DNA from: Cyanophora paradoxa
Lineage: Eukaryota; Glaucocystophyceae; Cyanophorales; Cyanophoraceae
Direction of reading: 5' to 3'
Assembly (NCBI GenBank): GCA_004431415.1
Contig: QPMI01000015.1
Location: 545,596 to 609,595, forward strand
Length of the DNA: 64,000 nt
Positions 31,151 to 42,900 of the stretch are shown here, in pieces. The notes under the pieces are model-generated. The model was not told the DNA's origin. It saw nothing but the letters and a program-made list of their open reading frames with translations, and ran no database searches. The first letter of the stretch is position 1. Each line of letters opens with the position of its first letter. The position numbers and the translations under genes were made by a program.

Positions 31151-33139
31151 TCAAGGCGCGCCGGGGGCCGGCGCCGGCCCGGGCGGGGGCGGGGGCGGGG
31201 CCCCGGCGCGGGTGCGGGCGGCGGCGATGTCGCGGAGGAAGTGGAAGGCGGCGAAGCGGTGGTCGAAGGCCATGTCGTACCAGAAGTTCACCGCCACCAC
31301 TGCCCCGGCCCCTCGTCAGGCCCAGGCGGAGAGATATTCGATCCAGGCCTAAGAGGATTGGATCTAGCGGCGGAGATTTGATCTAGGACTGAGATGATTC
31401 GATCCCGGGGCGCGCACCGCGGCCGGCGGCGTCGGCGGTCTGCCCGACCTCGTGGTACCACATGGCGGGGAGGAAGAGCATCTCGCCGGGGGCCAGCGCC
31501 ACGCGCAGGCCCCGCGCGTGCGCCGCCAGCGGGAAGCGCGCCGCCCGCTCCTCGGCGGGCAGCGACGGGTCGAAGGCGATCCAGGGCACCCGCTGCGGCG
31601 GATCGCACGGCACCAGCTCGAAGCCTTTGAATCCGCCTTCGACTCGCGGCCGCCACGCCGCCGACTCGTACTCTCGCTCTGCCGACGGGCGGTCGCGGCG
31701 TGAGAGAAAGAGAGAAAAGGAGGGGGAGGGGGGAATGGGAGGGGCACCGTAGAGGAAGGGGTGTGCCTGCGGGGGGTACAGAGTGAAGTGCTTGCGCCCG
31801 GCGACGACGACGTAGAAGTTCTCGTAGTTGTCCTTGTGGAGCGACGTCTGCGGGGCCTCAAGGCGAGAAAGGAGAGGGGGGGGGGGGGGGGGGGGGGGGG
31901 GGGAAGAAGGGCAGAAGGAGAGAGAGTGGAGCCGGGGGCGGGCGGGCGTCTGGTGTCCCCCTTAGCCCAGCCTTTCCAGAAGGCCCCGGGCGCACTAGCC
32001 GCCCTAGGCGTGGGCGCCGGTGGTCCCCCAGCTGGCCCCTAGCTGATGACCCCCAGCCTCGGCCTCGGCCTCGAGCGGCCCCTCTCGCCCCGGCAGGCGC
32101 GGACCTTGGTGGCGGAGCCGCCCATCCAGAAGTTGACGGCGTCGGGGGGCCGCCCCAGCGCCTCCGTCGCGAACGGCACGTCCGGCGCCACGTCGCCCAG
32201 CAGCGCCCGGTACTCTGCGGGCCGCGTCAGCGTTCCGTTCATGAGTTCCGTTCACGGAACCTAGGGCGCGCGCGCCCTCGGCCCCTAGGGTTTGAGTCTA
32301 GCCTGCAGGCCTAGGGCGCGCGCGCCGATAAGAGTTTTCACGCGCGGGTCAGCGCTCTGTTGTATACTTGTATGTGAATTAGGCTGGAATGAAGCTTTAA
32401 AGAGCGGCGGGCGGGCGGGCGGGCGGGCGGGGGCGCGCCGGTGTTGAGGCAGTCGTTCTGGAGCTGGACGTAGTGCACGCCGCCGGCCGTCGGGTCCGGC
32501 GACTCCAGCACGTCCACGAACTCCGAGAAGCGCATCCGCCTCTGCCGCGCGCGCCGCGTCACTCGCTCGCGCCTGCGGCCGCGGGGGAAGGGCCGGAGCG
32601 CGCTCGCCTCATAGGGCACGGCGAAGTACTCGCGGCCCTCGTACTCAGTGACGGCGTCGGCCCGCCCGTTCGGCGTGACCGCCACGGTGACCTCGCTCTC
32701 GCCCAGCACCCGCCGCAGGTACTCGTTCGTCCACGGCCGCGCCCCGAACGCCGCCCAGTGGCTCACCGCGTCTGCCCGCGGCCGGAGCGCACGTCAGCGC
32801 AGGCGACAGCGAGGCGTAAGCGTGCGGCCGGGCTGCGCACTACGGATGATCACGGGCCTGTTGAGGGCAATGATCCGCGAGAGCTCGAGCGGCGTGGGAG
32901 GCCGATCGAGCACCTCGACCGACTCGCCGACGTAGAGCTCTGCGCAGCGTCTCAGAAAGGGGCCCCGCTGCTCTTGCGAGCGCTGGTGAGGCAATGCACC
33001 GCAGACGCATGCTGATCGAGGGCGGCGCGAGCGGGATGGCGCGATGCGAACCTCGGACTTGCCGGGACAGCCGCACCATGGCACGCAGAACCGGATCGTC
33101 GATCCCCGCCTCCTCTTGATCGCTTTCGCTGCCGCTCAT
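31151..33139 (-). CDS. JMJD7: JMJD7-like JmjC oxygenase
   Basis: From MSGSESDQEEAGIDDPVLRA, exons give RGPFLRRCAELYVGESVEVL, TPLELSRIIALNRPVII|HAVSHWAAF, NEYLRRVLGESEVTVAVTPN, YVQLQNDCLN, FATEALGRPPDAVNFWMGG, TSLHKDNYENFYVVVAGRKH, GLRVALAPGEMLFLPAMWYH and VVAVNFWYDMAFDHRF, then a Pro-rich end and TGA at 31,151. Order, spacing and wording match the JMJD7 family. The Fe(II) ligands HxD (LHKD) and the distal His (WYHEV) are present, so it should be an active 2-oxoglutarate-dependent hydroxylase; human JMJD7 hydroxylates lysine in DRG GTPases. One intron holds a 28-G run (31,876-31,903). Start chosen because the first exon joins in phase at RLSRQ|RGPF. Divergent from F-box copy D. Confidence 0.9.
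31876..31903. repeat. 28-base G homopolymer in a JMJD7 intron
   Basis: Unbroken run of 28 G on the plus strand, reading as C on the sense strand of the gene, close to the acceptor before the TSLHKD exon. Length may be unreliable in any assembly. Confidence 0.9.
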
Positions 33140-33353
33140 CGTCCTCGCGCTCCGCGTCTCGCGCTGCCGGCCGAGTTGCGCGGCCGTGGACGAGGCTCGG
33201 GTGGGCGGAGCCCCGCCGGCGCCCAATCAAGTCCGCAGAAACAGCCGCAACTGCCGCAGCTCGCTCCGACTTCAGTGTCAACTCACTGCGTCGGGGGTAC
33301 AAGGACACAAAGGGTACGAAGGGGCACTGCTGGCCACAACGCTTCCGTGAACG

Positions 33354-35343
33354 ATGTCGTGCACCTCGCGGGTGGAGAAGCGGGCCCGCGTCGATGAGGT
33401 AGCGGCGGCCGCGGCCGGCGACTCGCCTTCGGCCGCGCAGCTTGCGGGCGCGTTCGATGCACTGCCGGACGCGGTGGCAAGCGGCGTGTTCAAGTGGCTC
33501 GGGCCGCGTGCGATGTGGCCCCTGCGCGGCGTGTGCAGGTCCGCTCAGCACTGTAAACTGGGGCGCGGCGCACAATTCGTTGCTGATCATGATGCCGCCG
33601 GGTCGCAGGCGGTGGTGGCGGGTGATCGAGGAGACGGAGTGGCCTGCTTTCGAACTGCGTACGGACGATAAGAAGCCAGAGCTCAAGAAGAGCGGCGCCG
33701 GCTCCGCGGCCGCACCGTCGAGACACGACGCCGCGACGGCGCTCGTGGAGAAGCGGAAGCTGCGGCTCAGCGACGGCGCGAGCGTCTCGCTCGGGGCCGG
33801 ATGGCGCGAGGTGGAGGCGGCCTGCGGGCTCCTCGCGGCCCTCGTCAGCGACGGCGGCCGCGGCGGCAGCGGCAGCGGAGCGGCGCAAGCGCAGCCGCGG
33901 GAGGTGGCCTTCCGGTCCCTCAGATCCAAGGACGGGGCCGAGGAAGACGGCTACGAATACGGCGAGGACTTCCTGAGCCGCTTCGTGCTCGGAGCGCTGC
34001 GGGCGCTGCGGCCGCCGGCGGGCGCGCCCAGCCGCCTCGAGGGCCTCCACCTTGCTGTCTACGGGACGCGGAATCGGATCCCTCGGAAGAAACCGCCGGG
34101 CGAAGAGCTGCGGGCCGCTCTCTCCCCGTTCGGCAAGCTCCGCTCCCTGACCCTCTACTTCAATGCCCGCGACAGTGGAGTCACGGCGGAGGCCGCGGCG
34201 GCCATTGTCGCCGCCTGCCCGCTCCTCCGCTCCCTCAGCTTCCGCCCCGACTTCGCCTCGGAGTCGGCGGCGCTGGCGGCGCTGGCGCCGCTCGCGCACC
34301 TCGAGCGGCTCGTGCTTGTCCTCCAGCGGGAGGAATTGGACGCCTCCGGGGGCGGCTTCGGGGCGATCGCGGACGGCCCCGCCGGCAGGAGCCTCCGCAC
34401 CCTCTTCTTCCTCGATGATGATGAGGTCGGAGAGTGCGCTCTCACTCTCATTCTCTCCAAATCTATCCGCCTCTTCTCAGGCCCTCCTGCAGGTCGGATG
34501 CCTTCCCGAGGCTCGCGGAAGTCGATGCTCCGCGAAAGGGTGACTCCGCGAGCGCTCGGCTCTCCGCGGCCGCCGTGCGCGCGCTGGCGCGCCTTACGAG
34601 GCTGGAGCGCCTTGAGCCGATGGGGGTGCGACCCCGGCCCGCGCCCTTTTCCCTTTGAGTCAATCGATCCGCCCCGCCCGCAGTTCTATTTCTCGAACGA
34701 GTCGCTGGATGCCATCCGCGCCCTCGTCGGGGTCGTCAGTCTGCGGCAGCTCGTCCTCTGCTCCAGAGGCAGCGATGTCGGCGCGAACAAAGCCTTCCTC
34801 GGCGTCCTCGCCGAGACGCTTTCGGCCCTGCCCGGCCTCTCCAGGCTTTGCTTGTCGCTCCACAGTGCGCTCCCTCGCTCGGGCCGCGCGGCCTCCGGTC
34901 AGATCTGATCTGATCCGATCCCCTTCGCGCAGTGGAGAACGCGAGCCCCAAAGACGTCGCCGCTTTCCTCTCCTGCGCCGGCGCCCGGCGCTCCCTCGTG
35001 GAGCTCGATTTCATCCTCCTGCGGCCGCCCTCCAAGGCCGAGGCCGAGGCCGTCGCCGCCCTCCCCGCCCTCCGCCGCCTCTTCCTGTGCCCTGCCCTCG
35101 AGTCGACGTCCAGCGCTGCCCTCCGACCCTACGAGGTGCCCCGGGCCCGCGACCCGCCCCGCCCCGCCACGCCCCTCCCGCCCTGATGAGCTCCCTTCCT
35201 CACAGATCCTGGCGCGCCTGGGTCCCGATGTCGCCATCGAAGTCTACCTCACGAGCAGCACTCTGACGAATGCAGAGGTCGAGGGGCCGCGGGCCGCGAT
35301 CGACGCGCTGCTCGCGGCCGGGGGGCGCCGGCCCTACCCCTGA
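33354..35343 (+). CDS. F-box/leucine-rich protein, inverted copy D
   Basis: Same family as the three tandem copies but on the plus strand and 7.6 kb away from them. Begins MSCTSRVEKRARV, F-box FDALPDAVASGVFKWLG...LRGVCR|RWWRVIEETEW, acidic linker, CPLLRSLSFRPDF, LAHLERLVLVLQ, RSLRTLFFL, LARLTRLERLEPMG, FYFSNESLDAIRALVG, LPGLSRLCLSLH, DVAAFLSCAGARRSLVELDF and the last exon ILARLGPDVAIEVYL...RRPYP-stop (TGA 35,341). Intron positions match A-C, including the intron with GATC repeats (34,899-34,925). No M41 fragment lies beside it. Sequence is open throughout, so probably functional. It shares a 214-bp divergent upstream region with the JMJD7-like gene. Confidence 0.87.
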
Positions 35344-35730
35344 CCGCCCCGCCACCTCTCTCTTCCCGCTCGCCACCTCTCCGCCCCGTCGCAACCCCCC
35401 TCCCCCCCCTCCCCCCTCGAGCTCGCTACGTATACCCCCCCCCTTCGCGCTACCTTCCCCTCGCTACCGCCCCCGCTCCCCGCACCCGCCCCTTCCCCCC
35501 CCCGCCCCCCCCTACACCTCCGGATCCCATGACAAGTGCACAGGGCGCATCGATGCATCGCTTTCTCCCCCCCTTTTGCGCCCCCCCCTCCTCCCCCCCC
35601 CCCCTTTGCCCCCCTCCCCTCTCCCTCTCCTTGGGCGCATCGATATCGATTGGTTTCCTTTCTTTCCAACGCGCCGCGGCACATGTGCACACACGCACGC
35701 GCGGGCGGGGCCGGCCCCGCCCGGCGGCCC
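35344..35730. other. Convergent spacer, C-rich
   Basis: Between the 3' ends of F-box copy D and the FUT8-like gene. Long C/T tracts with several runs of 7-10 C, and one CATCGAT-rich patch. No gene seen. Confidence 0.5.
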
Positions 35731-38700
35731 TCACGGGTTGGCGTACCACGGGGAGTCCACGCTGCGGGCGGCCGGGGCGGCGTCAGGCGGGGGGCCGGGG
35801 GGCCGGGCCGAGGCAGCCTCTCTTCTGGGGGCGGGGGCGGGGCGCCTGTAGGCGATGGCGTCGGGGGCGGTGGCGTGCATCGCGTCGAAGGCGAGGCGCC
35901 CGAAGCACGAGGAGAGGGTCCCCACGAAGTGCTGCCCCCGCGAGAGCAGGTACATGCTCGCCAGCGCCCCCAGCGCGTTCACCTGCCGCCACGCCCGCCC
36001 GCTCGGCGACCGGCCGGCACGGGCCAAGAGGAGCCGAGTCGGGCAGCGGGCGCTCTAGAGGAGAGGGAAGGGCGCCTCTGGCGGCCCCGCGTCGCCCGCC
36101 CCCCGCCCCCTAGCCCGGCGCCTGCCCCACAAGCCGCCGCGCGGGGTCGGACCTCGAACTTGAGGAGATCGAGGCCGCGCCGCTCGGAGCGGTCGTACAT
36201 GAAGCGTACCCCGGGGAGCTCCCCCGCGGCCCCCGCCAGCTCCTCCGCCACGTCAGCGTCCGACGATACAAAGACCGCCGCCGCGCCCGTCCGCCGCACC
36301 AGCGCCCGCAGCGCCTGCCGCGCGCGCGCGCCGCGTCGGTGCGAACGAAGGCGCGGGGGGTACGCGCAGCGGCACCTTGAGGTAAGCGGAGAGGGGGGGG
36401 AGGAAGTCGTGCTTGTGGAGGTGGGGGTCCCAGAGCGGTCCCACCGCCTCCAGCAGGTTCGGCCGGTCGTAGACCGCCTGGGCGGGGGCGTCAGGACGGG
36501 CAAGGGAAGCGTGAGCGCTGTATCTTCAGCGTAAGCGTTGTAGGACGCTCAAGCGGACCTTGTCGAGCTGCTTGCGGAGGTGGAGCGAAACGACGGGTCC
36601 CGTCTCCTGCCGTGCCGGGCGCCCCCGCCCGGTCGGAATGGGGCGGAGGGCTCGCTCGTCCAAGGGCGCGGAGGGGGCGCGCGCGAACCGCCGTCCAGTT
36701 CAAGGCGGCCTTGACGCGCTCGACGTGCTCCAGGATCTCCCGCCGCGGCCGGAACAGGAAGCTGGGATACCGAGGCTCAGAACGAGAGAGCAGAGGGGAC
36801 GAGAGAGGGGTACGGGCGCGCTTGACGAGGCGTGACTTGTAGAAGCGGAAGCCGAGGCGGCGGACCTGAAGAACCATATGTTAGCAGACGTCAAGATATC
36901 TAGACGATAGATAGTTAGATCTAGAAGATCTATTCTCTTGATTCAAACAAGAAGGCGGGGCTTGTAGACGCTTAAGCGGAAGCCGAGGCGGCGGATGCGG
37001 ACCTCGGGCCCGGCCGCCTCGGGCACCGCGTTGCGGAAGCGCGTCACCGCGCTGTGCGGGCCCGCGTGCAGCAGCATCTGCGAGCGAAGGGGGCGGGAGC
37101 GTGAGGCAGAGGCAACGGGAGCTGAGACAGCGGCGGGGGCCGCCCGCCCTGTCCCGCCGCTCCCTCAACGGCGGGGGCCGCCCGCCTCCCCGCCGGGGAG
37201 CGTAAGGCAGCGGCGTTGAGGGGTGTACTGTACCCCGCCCTCGCCCGCCCCCGCCCCCGCCCCCCTCACCTGGCTGGAGCGCCAGTGCTGCATGACGCGG
37301 CCGTCCTCGGGGCGGCAGCTCGAGGCCGGCTCGAAGAGGCACGTGAAGCCCTCCGTGCACGGCCGCCAGTAGTACCTGAGGCCAGCTTAGAGGTCAGCTA
37401 AGACTAAGCTAAGACTTCGTCCTTAAGACGATATCTAAGACTTAAGGAGGGGAGGGGAGGGCCGGGGGCACCAGTCGTTGGGGGAGGCGGTGACGAGGGT
37501 CCAGTTGCGCTCGTGCGCCACGCGCAGCGCCACGCTCATCCAGTAGATGTGCGCCCCTGCGAACGAAGCTGAGCTGAGCGGGGCCAAACAATGCTGAGCT
37601 TTACACAGCTAGAGAAGCTCTTAAGACCCAGCAAGCAAGCAGGGCTACGCTGAGCTTAGAAGCGAAGCTAGATAAGCTCTTCTCGAGGTGCGGGGCGGGC
37701 GGACCGAGGCCGAAGCCCTTCTCGAACTCGAAGAGGATGAACTGGCGGCCGGCGCACGAGGCCGGGAACTGCATCGCCCGCAGCTGCGCGGCGCGGGGCC
37801 GGCGCTCAGCCGGTCAAGGACAGGCCGATCCCTAAGGGGCTTCTGGTTCGGCAGGCCGGGATCGAGGCCCAGAGGTCTATGCTAGACCTCGGCCGCGGCT
37901 CTTATCTTAGCGCTAAGCGAAAATGTTAGCTTAGAGGCAGGGCGCAAGGTCAAGGCTTAAGGTGCGCTTTAGGCTTGAGGCTGGGTCGAGCGCCGCGCTG
38001 AGACTTCGTCGTTCGCGCCTGGGCGTCGAGGTCGGCGGCGGCGGCCTCGGAGACGAGGCGGGCGTCGGTGCCGGGGAAGCCCCAGCCCCCCGCCACCACG
38101 AACGCCTCCTGCCCGGGAGGAGGGATCAGAGAGGGGGCGGAGGAGGGGTAGGGGTAGGGGCGGGCGGGGCGGACGGTGGCGCGCTCGTAGATGACGGCGG
38201 AGCCCGGGGCGAGGAGGCCGCGGGACTCGAAGGGGGGGCGGCCCCGGGCCCCCCACTCCCACGCGTCCGCCATCGCCTCCTTCCGCGCCGACTCCTCGCC
38301 CCCGACCTGCAGCAAAGAAAGGAAATCAGAGCGAGCTTAAACGTAAGCTTAGCTTAAGTAAGATTAAGTTTAGTTTAGGACCTGGGCGAAGGGGTTGCCC
38401 TTGTAGTCCATGGCGAAGGCCCCCGAGGTGCGCGAGGCGGCGCGCCCGCGGGAGACAACCACGTCCTCGAAGTCCCGCGGCGGGCCCGAGGGCTCGCAGA
38501 GCAGCTGGTACCCCCCGCCGGACTCCTCCGGCAGCGCCCGCGCGCGGTAGGGCGCGCACTCGCGCTCGCCGACGAGGGCGGCGAGGGCGGGCGGGGGCGG
38601 CGGGGGGCGGCCCCAGGGGGCGAGGTGGCTCGCGCGGATCGCCACGAGGCCCTCCTCCGAGCGCGCCTCGAAGACCGTCGGCTCGAAGAGCAGCGGCGAG

Positions 38701-39874
38701 AGGACCAGCCGCCCCGCCCCGGCCCCTGCCCCGGCCCCGGCCCGGGGGCGGCCGCCTCAGCCACGAGCACGTCGCCAGGGCACCAGCCGCCGCCGGGGGT
38801 ACACTCCTCAAGCGTCAGCACGGCCGCCTCGCCGCAGCCGACGGAGGGCCCCGCCGCCCCGCCCAGCGAGACGCGCAGGCCGGAGCCGGCCGGGCACTCC
38901 AGCCGCGCGTACACGGCCGCGTGGACGGCGGGGCCGAGGGCGAGGGCCCAGCCCGGCTCCGCGGAATGCTCCTGGGCGGTCTCGAACCGGGCGTCGTACT
39001 CGACGCGGAGGGGCGGGGCGCCGGGGGCGCCGGCGTGCTCGACGAGGAGCACGGGGAAGTCGGCGTCGTGCGCCGGGTCCCACAGGCCGTGCCGCGCCTC
39101 CGCGACCGCCACGCCCTCGCCGGCGTGCGACCGCGCCGCGTCGTACCCCGCCACCCGCCCCAGCTGCCCGCCGCTCGGCGTGGGCGGGCGCGGGCGGGCG
39201 CGGGGGCTACAGCTACAGCTACGGCTGCGGGGGCGGGGGCGGGGGCGCACGGTTGGGATGCTTTCGAAGGCGAGGACGCCCATGAGGTAGTACCGGAAGC
39301 GCTGCTCGTTCATCGAGCGCACCCGGTACCTGCGCGCCGGCCAAAGCGTCGGCGTCGGCCGCCGCGGAGCGGGGGCGCGGGGCGCCGGAGCGGGGCGCAC
39401 GAGTACATGCAGGGGCAGCGCTCGTTGCGGAGCGGGGCCAGCGCCGCGAACTCCGGCTGCGCCATCGCGATCTGCGTCCCGCTGTGCCGCGCCAGGTTCA
39501 CCTTGTTGCGCCCGCCCGACACGACCCGCACCACCGAGTCTGCCGGCGCCCGCCCGCTGCGAGTCAGCTCCGGTGGCGGCGGTGCGACCACGCGGGATCA
39601 TCGGCGCTCAGGCTACAGCTCGGCTACGCGCGGCCGGTCTGACGGGTCGGCGCGTGCTCTCCGGCACCGCAGCGGTGCGACCGAGCGGGATCATCGGAGC
39701 TTAGGCTCGTGCATCGATGCTAGGCGCGTGCGGCTCGGCCGATCGGCGGGCGCCGTGCTCACCCGCGCGGACTTCGTGCGCTGCGATGCACAGGAGCAGC
39801 AGCTGCAGAACATATCCTCGTATCCGCAGTCGCCGCTCTGCCGCCCACGCGGGCCCGCGCCCGCTGTGTCTCAT
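35731..39874 (-). CDS. Secretory-pathway protein with FUT8-like (GT23) C-terminal domain
   Basis: Starts MRHSGRG..., with a hydrophobic segment RGYVLQLLLLCIAAHEV typical of a signal peptide or Golgi signal anchor. The N-terminal half (to about 38,370) is Cys-containing and unfamiliar (NKVNLARHSGTQIAMAQPEF, NEQRFRYYLMGVLAFESIPT). The C-terminal half resembles alpha-1,6-fucosyltransferases: RQFILFEFEKGFGLGAHIYW, VALRVAHERNWTLVTASPND, RYYWRPCTEGFTCLFEPAS, PVVSLHLRKQ, AAAVFVSSDADVAEELAG, VRFMYDRSERRGLDLLKFE and QHFVGTLSSCFGRLAFDAM, ending VDSPWYANP-stop. FUT8 relatives add fucose to N-glycan cores in the Golgi. About 15 introns; several (37,380-37,700; 37,880-37,990; 38,320-38,390) are AT-richer and made of scrambled AGCTTA-like words. 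The start is divergent from the coiled-coil gene, 106 bp away. Substrate specificity cannot be read. Confidence 0.72.
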
Positions 39875-39980
39875 CTTTCGACCCGGGAGTGACCTGGGGC
39901 GGGGTACACATCGAGCGAGATGGCCGGGTCCTCGAGCGGGCAGCCGGCGCTGCCGATAACGCCGCCCGAAGCGTTCAGAC
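39875..39980. promoter_or_regulatory. Short divergent promoter region
   Basis: Only 106 bp separate the start codons of the FUT8-like gene (minus, 39,874) and the coiled-coil membrane gene (plus, 39,981). If both starts are right, both 5' UTRs and core promoters must lie here or overlap the genes. No TATA box is visible; the region is GC-rich with a GGGGCGGGGTAC stretch. Confidence 0.45.
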
Positions 39981-42900
39981 ATGGAGAAGAAGGTGCGTGG
40001 GGGCGCTATGGGCGCGCCTGTTTTGAGCCAAGCCGACGACCGCGTTCTCGCAGGCGGGCATGAACCCAACGAAGGCGATCTCTTTCTGAGAACTGGAAAG
40101 ACTGTCGCGCGCTCGCATCGCGGCGGGCCTGCGGGGAGTGCTGTTGCAGCCGCTCGACGCAAGCTGTTCCGCTCCCCGCGCGCCAGCGCGGGCGGCGCGG
40201 AAGCGGAAGCGGGCGCGCAGCGCTCGCTTCTCACCGCAGCGAGCGACTGGTTCGTCGGCATGTGGCCCGCCATCGCGCTGATTATCATCTCGTACGCAAC
40301 CCTTCCCTTCCTTTCGGGCCTAAGCGCGCCTGACAGGGCCGCCGCAGGCTCTCATCCGTGTTCCTAATCGTTTCGATTGTGCGCTCGTGCCTGGACGACG
40401 CGCGTACGCGCACCGCGCGTCTTCCAGGCGCGGGGCTGGGCGCGCGCGTACTAGTACTGAGGGATCGTTGTCGACGTCGCAGCTGCGGACGCCGAGCGAG
40501 GAGCAGCGCGACGCGACATGGAAGGCTGGCTCGGCTCCCTTCTCGGACGCTTGGCTGAAGGACAAGCGACTCTACAGTGCGCCGCCGCCGGCCGCCGCGG
40601 GCGCGTCAGCCCGCCGCCCGCGCGGCCGACGCGCGCGGCCGGCCGCAGAGCGGTGGCACGAGGACGTGGCGCGCTGGACGCGCACGACGGAGGACGAGGC
40701 TGAGGGCGGGCCGGCGATCGAGAGCGAGGAGCGGGCGCGCGTTCTCGAGCGCCGGATCGAGGATGCGCTCGGGGCGGTGGCCGGCGCGCTCCGGACGGAC
40801 ACGCCCGTGCGCGAAGCGATGGAGCGGGCCGATGGCGAGCTGGGGGCAGGCCTACGGTCCGACACCCGTTCCTCCGACTTTTCTCCGGGCCCGCTAATGC
40901 TGCGGCAGGGCGATCCGCGAGCTGGAAGGGGCCTTGCGGGAGGCCGGCTCGGCGCGCGCCGGGCTCCGCGCCCTGAACGCGACCCTCGCGGCCTCGCTCG
41001 CCAACCTCCGGGGCGCGCTCTGCAAGGCGGACGCATGCCGCGCGTCCGTCCGCAGCGCCGGTGCGCGCAATCGATCATTCAGTCGAATTCAAGCAAATCG
41101 AATCGGGGCGCAGCGGATCAAGGGCGGCGCTGGCTTCGCGAGATCGAAGAGCTGGAGGCGGGCCTCGAGAACAGCGAGCGCAACGCCGCGCATCTCTTCT
41201 CGCGCCGCGACACGCTCCTGTGCGCCCGGTTCGGTTTAAGCTCGAAATCCCGCTGGATCAAATTCCCGCGCGCGTGCAGGGCGCACCTGGGCGATGCGGA
41301 GGGGCGCGCGCGGTCCGCTGCGGCGGAGCGCACGCGGATCGACGAGCGCCGGCGCGAGCACGAAGCGTGCGCGCGCGGCCCCGGCCCTCGGACCGCGCGC
41401 CCGGATCAAATCCGAATTTGATCTCGCGCGCGCTCGGCCGGGCAGGGCGCTCGGGGGCCGGCGGCAGGCGCTGCACGACCTCCGGGGCGGCTTCGAGGCC
41501 GAGGCCGCGCGCCTCGCATCCCTGACGGGCGCCGGCCACCGCCTCGCGCGCCCTCTCCTTCGAATTTGAATTTGAATTCCGTCTTTCTTCCCTTGACGCC
41601 GGCGGCGGGGTACAGGTCGACGAGATGGGCGAGGTGGCGGGGAAGGCGCGCGGCCCGCCGCTTCAAGCCCCGCCCGCCGTCCTTCTCACCGCCGTTGCTC
41701 AGGTCGCCGGGGCGCGGGAAGGGGGCGAGGACCTTCGGGCCGAGCTGCAGGCTGCCGAGCGCCTCCTGGCACACCTCGAGGCCCGCCCTCCTTTCCTTCC
41801 TTTCCTTTTTGACCTGAGTCTGAGTTTGGGGCGCAGCGGGCGGATCGGGACCTCGACGCGCTGCCGCCGCCGCCCGCCTGCGGACCCGACCTCGACTGCG
41901 CTCGCGGTTCGATTCTCCCCGGCTCCCATTCCGGCCCTAGGCGCGATAGAGGAAGGGGCCGGCGCAGACGCCCGGGCCGCGGCCGCCGTCCCTAGAATCG
42001 CGGTACCCCTCGACGGGGCCAACCTCCCCTCCGTCCAGTACCGAGGCGGGGCCCCTACCCCGGCCCCCCCCCCGCCCCCCGCCGCCGCCCCTCCTCCTCC
42101 TCCGTTGCTGACCTCTCGTCTCAGAGTGGGCGGAGGGCCCGCCGGCGTCGGGGCGGCTGCGGGAGGACATGCGGGGCGCGGCGGGGGCGGCCCCCGCCGC
42201 CGCCGACCCCGAGGTCCCCCCACCCCACTCCACCCCCCTGCCCCTCTTTTAGGCCCTTGGGCCTCTTCCCCCCCGCCCCGTCTCCCCGCCGCCTCGCCGG
42301 CCACGTCGCGCTGACGCGGGCCCCGCGGCGGCAGACGGCGCGGCTGCTGCTGGGGCTGGAGCGGCGCTTCGGGAGGGAGCTCGCCGCCGCCGAGCAGCGC
42401 GCCGCCGACATCGAGCGGGTGCGCGCCTTCGAAGAGCTCTTCACTTCGTTAGAGATTGCTTCAGTAGTCGCTTCCTTGTAGATCTAGAGCTCCTTAAATT
42501 ACTATTAGAAGACTTTTCATAAGAGCCCCCTCCTCCTTCCTCTTCGTGTCCCCGGAGCCTGACTGCGGGCAGCTGGAGGCGGCGCTGCGGCGGGCGGCGG
42601 AGCGCCCCGCCGAGGACCGCGACGCCATGCGCGCCGCCATCGCTGACGCCAAGGGCGCGCCCCCTTCCTTCCTTTCCCTTCCTTTCCCTTCCTTTTTGAT
42701 GGGGGCGGGCCGAGCAGCGCGGGCGGCGGGGCGGGCGGCCGAGCTCCGCCTCCGCCTGGACTCCGGCCTGGACGCCGCGGTGCCTTCTCCGAATCTTCTC
42801 TCTCTAAGGCGCTGCTCTCTCTCTAAGGCGCTCTAAGGCGCTTCTCTCTCTAATCTTCCCAAAAGTACTCCCACGCGCTGCTTCTCCGAATCTTCTCTCT

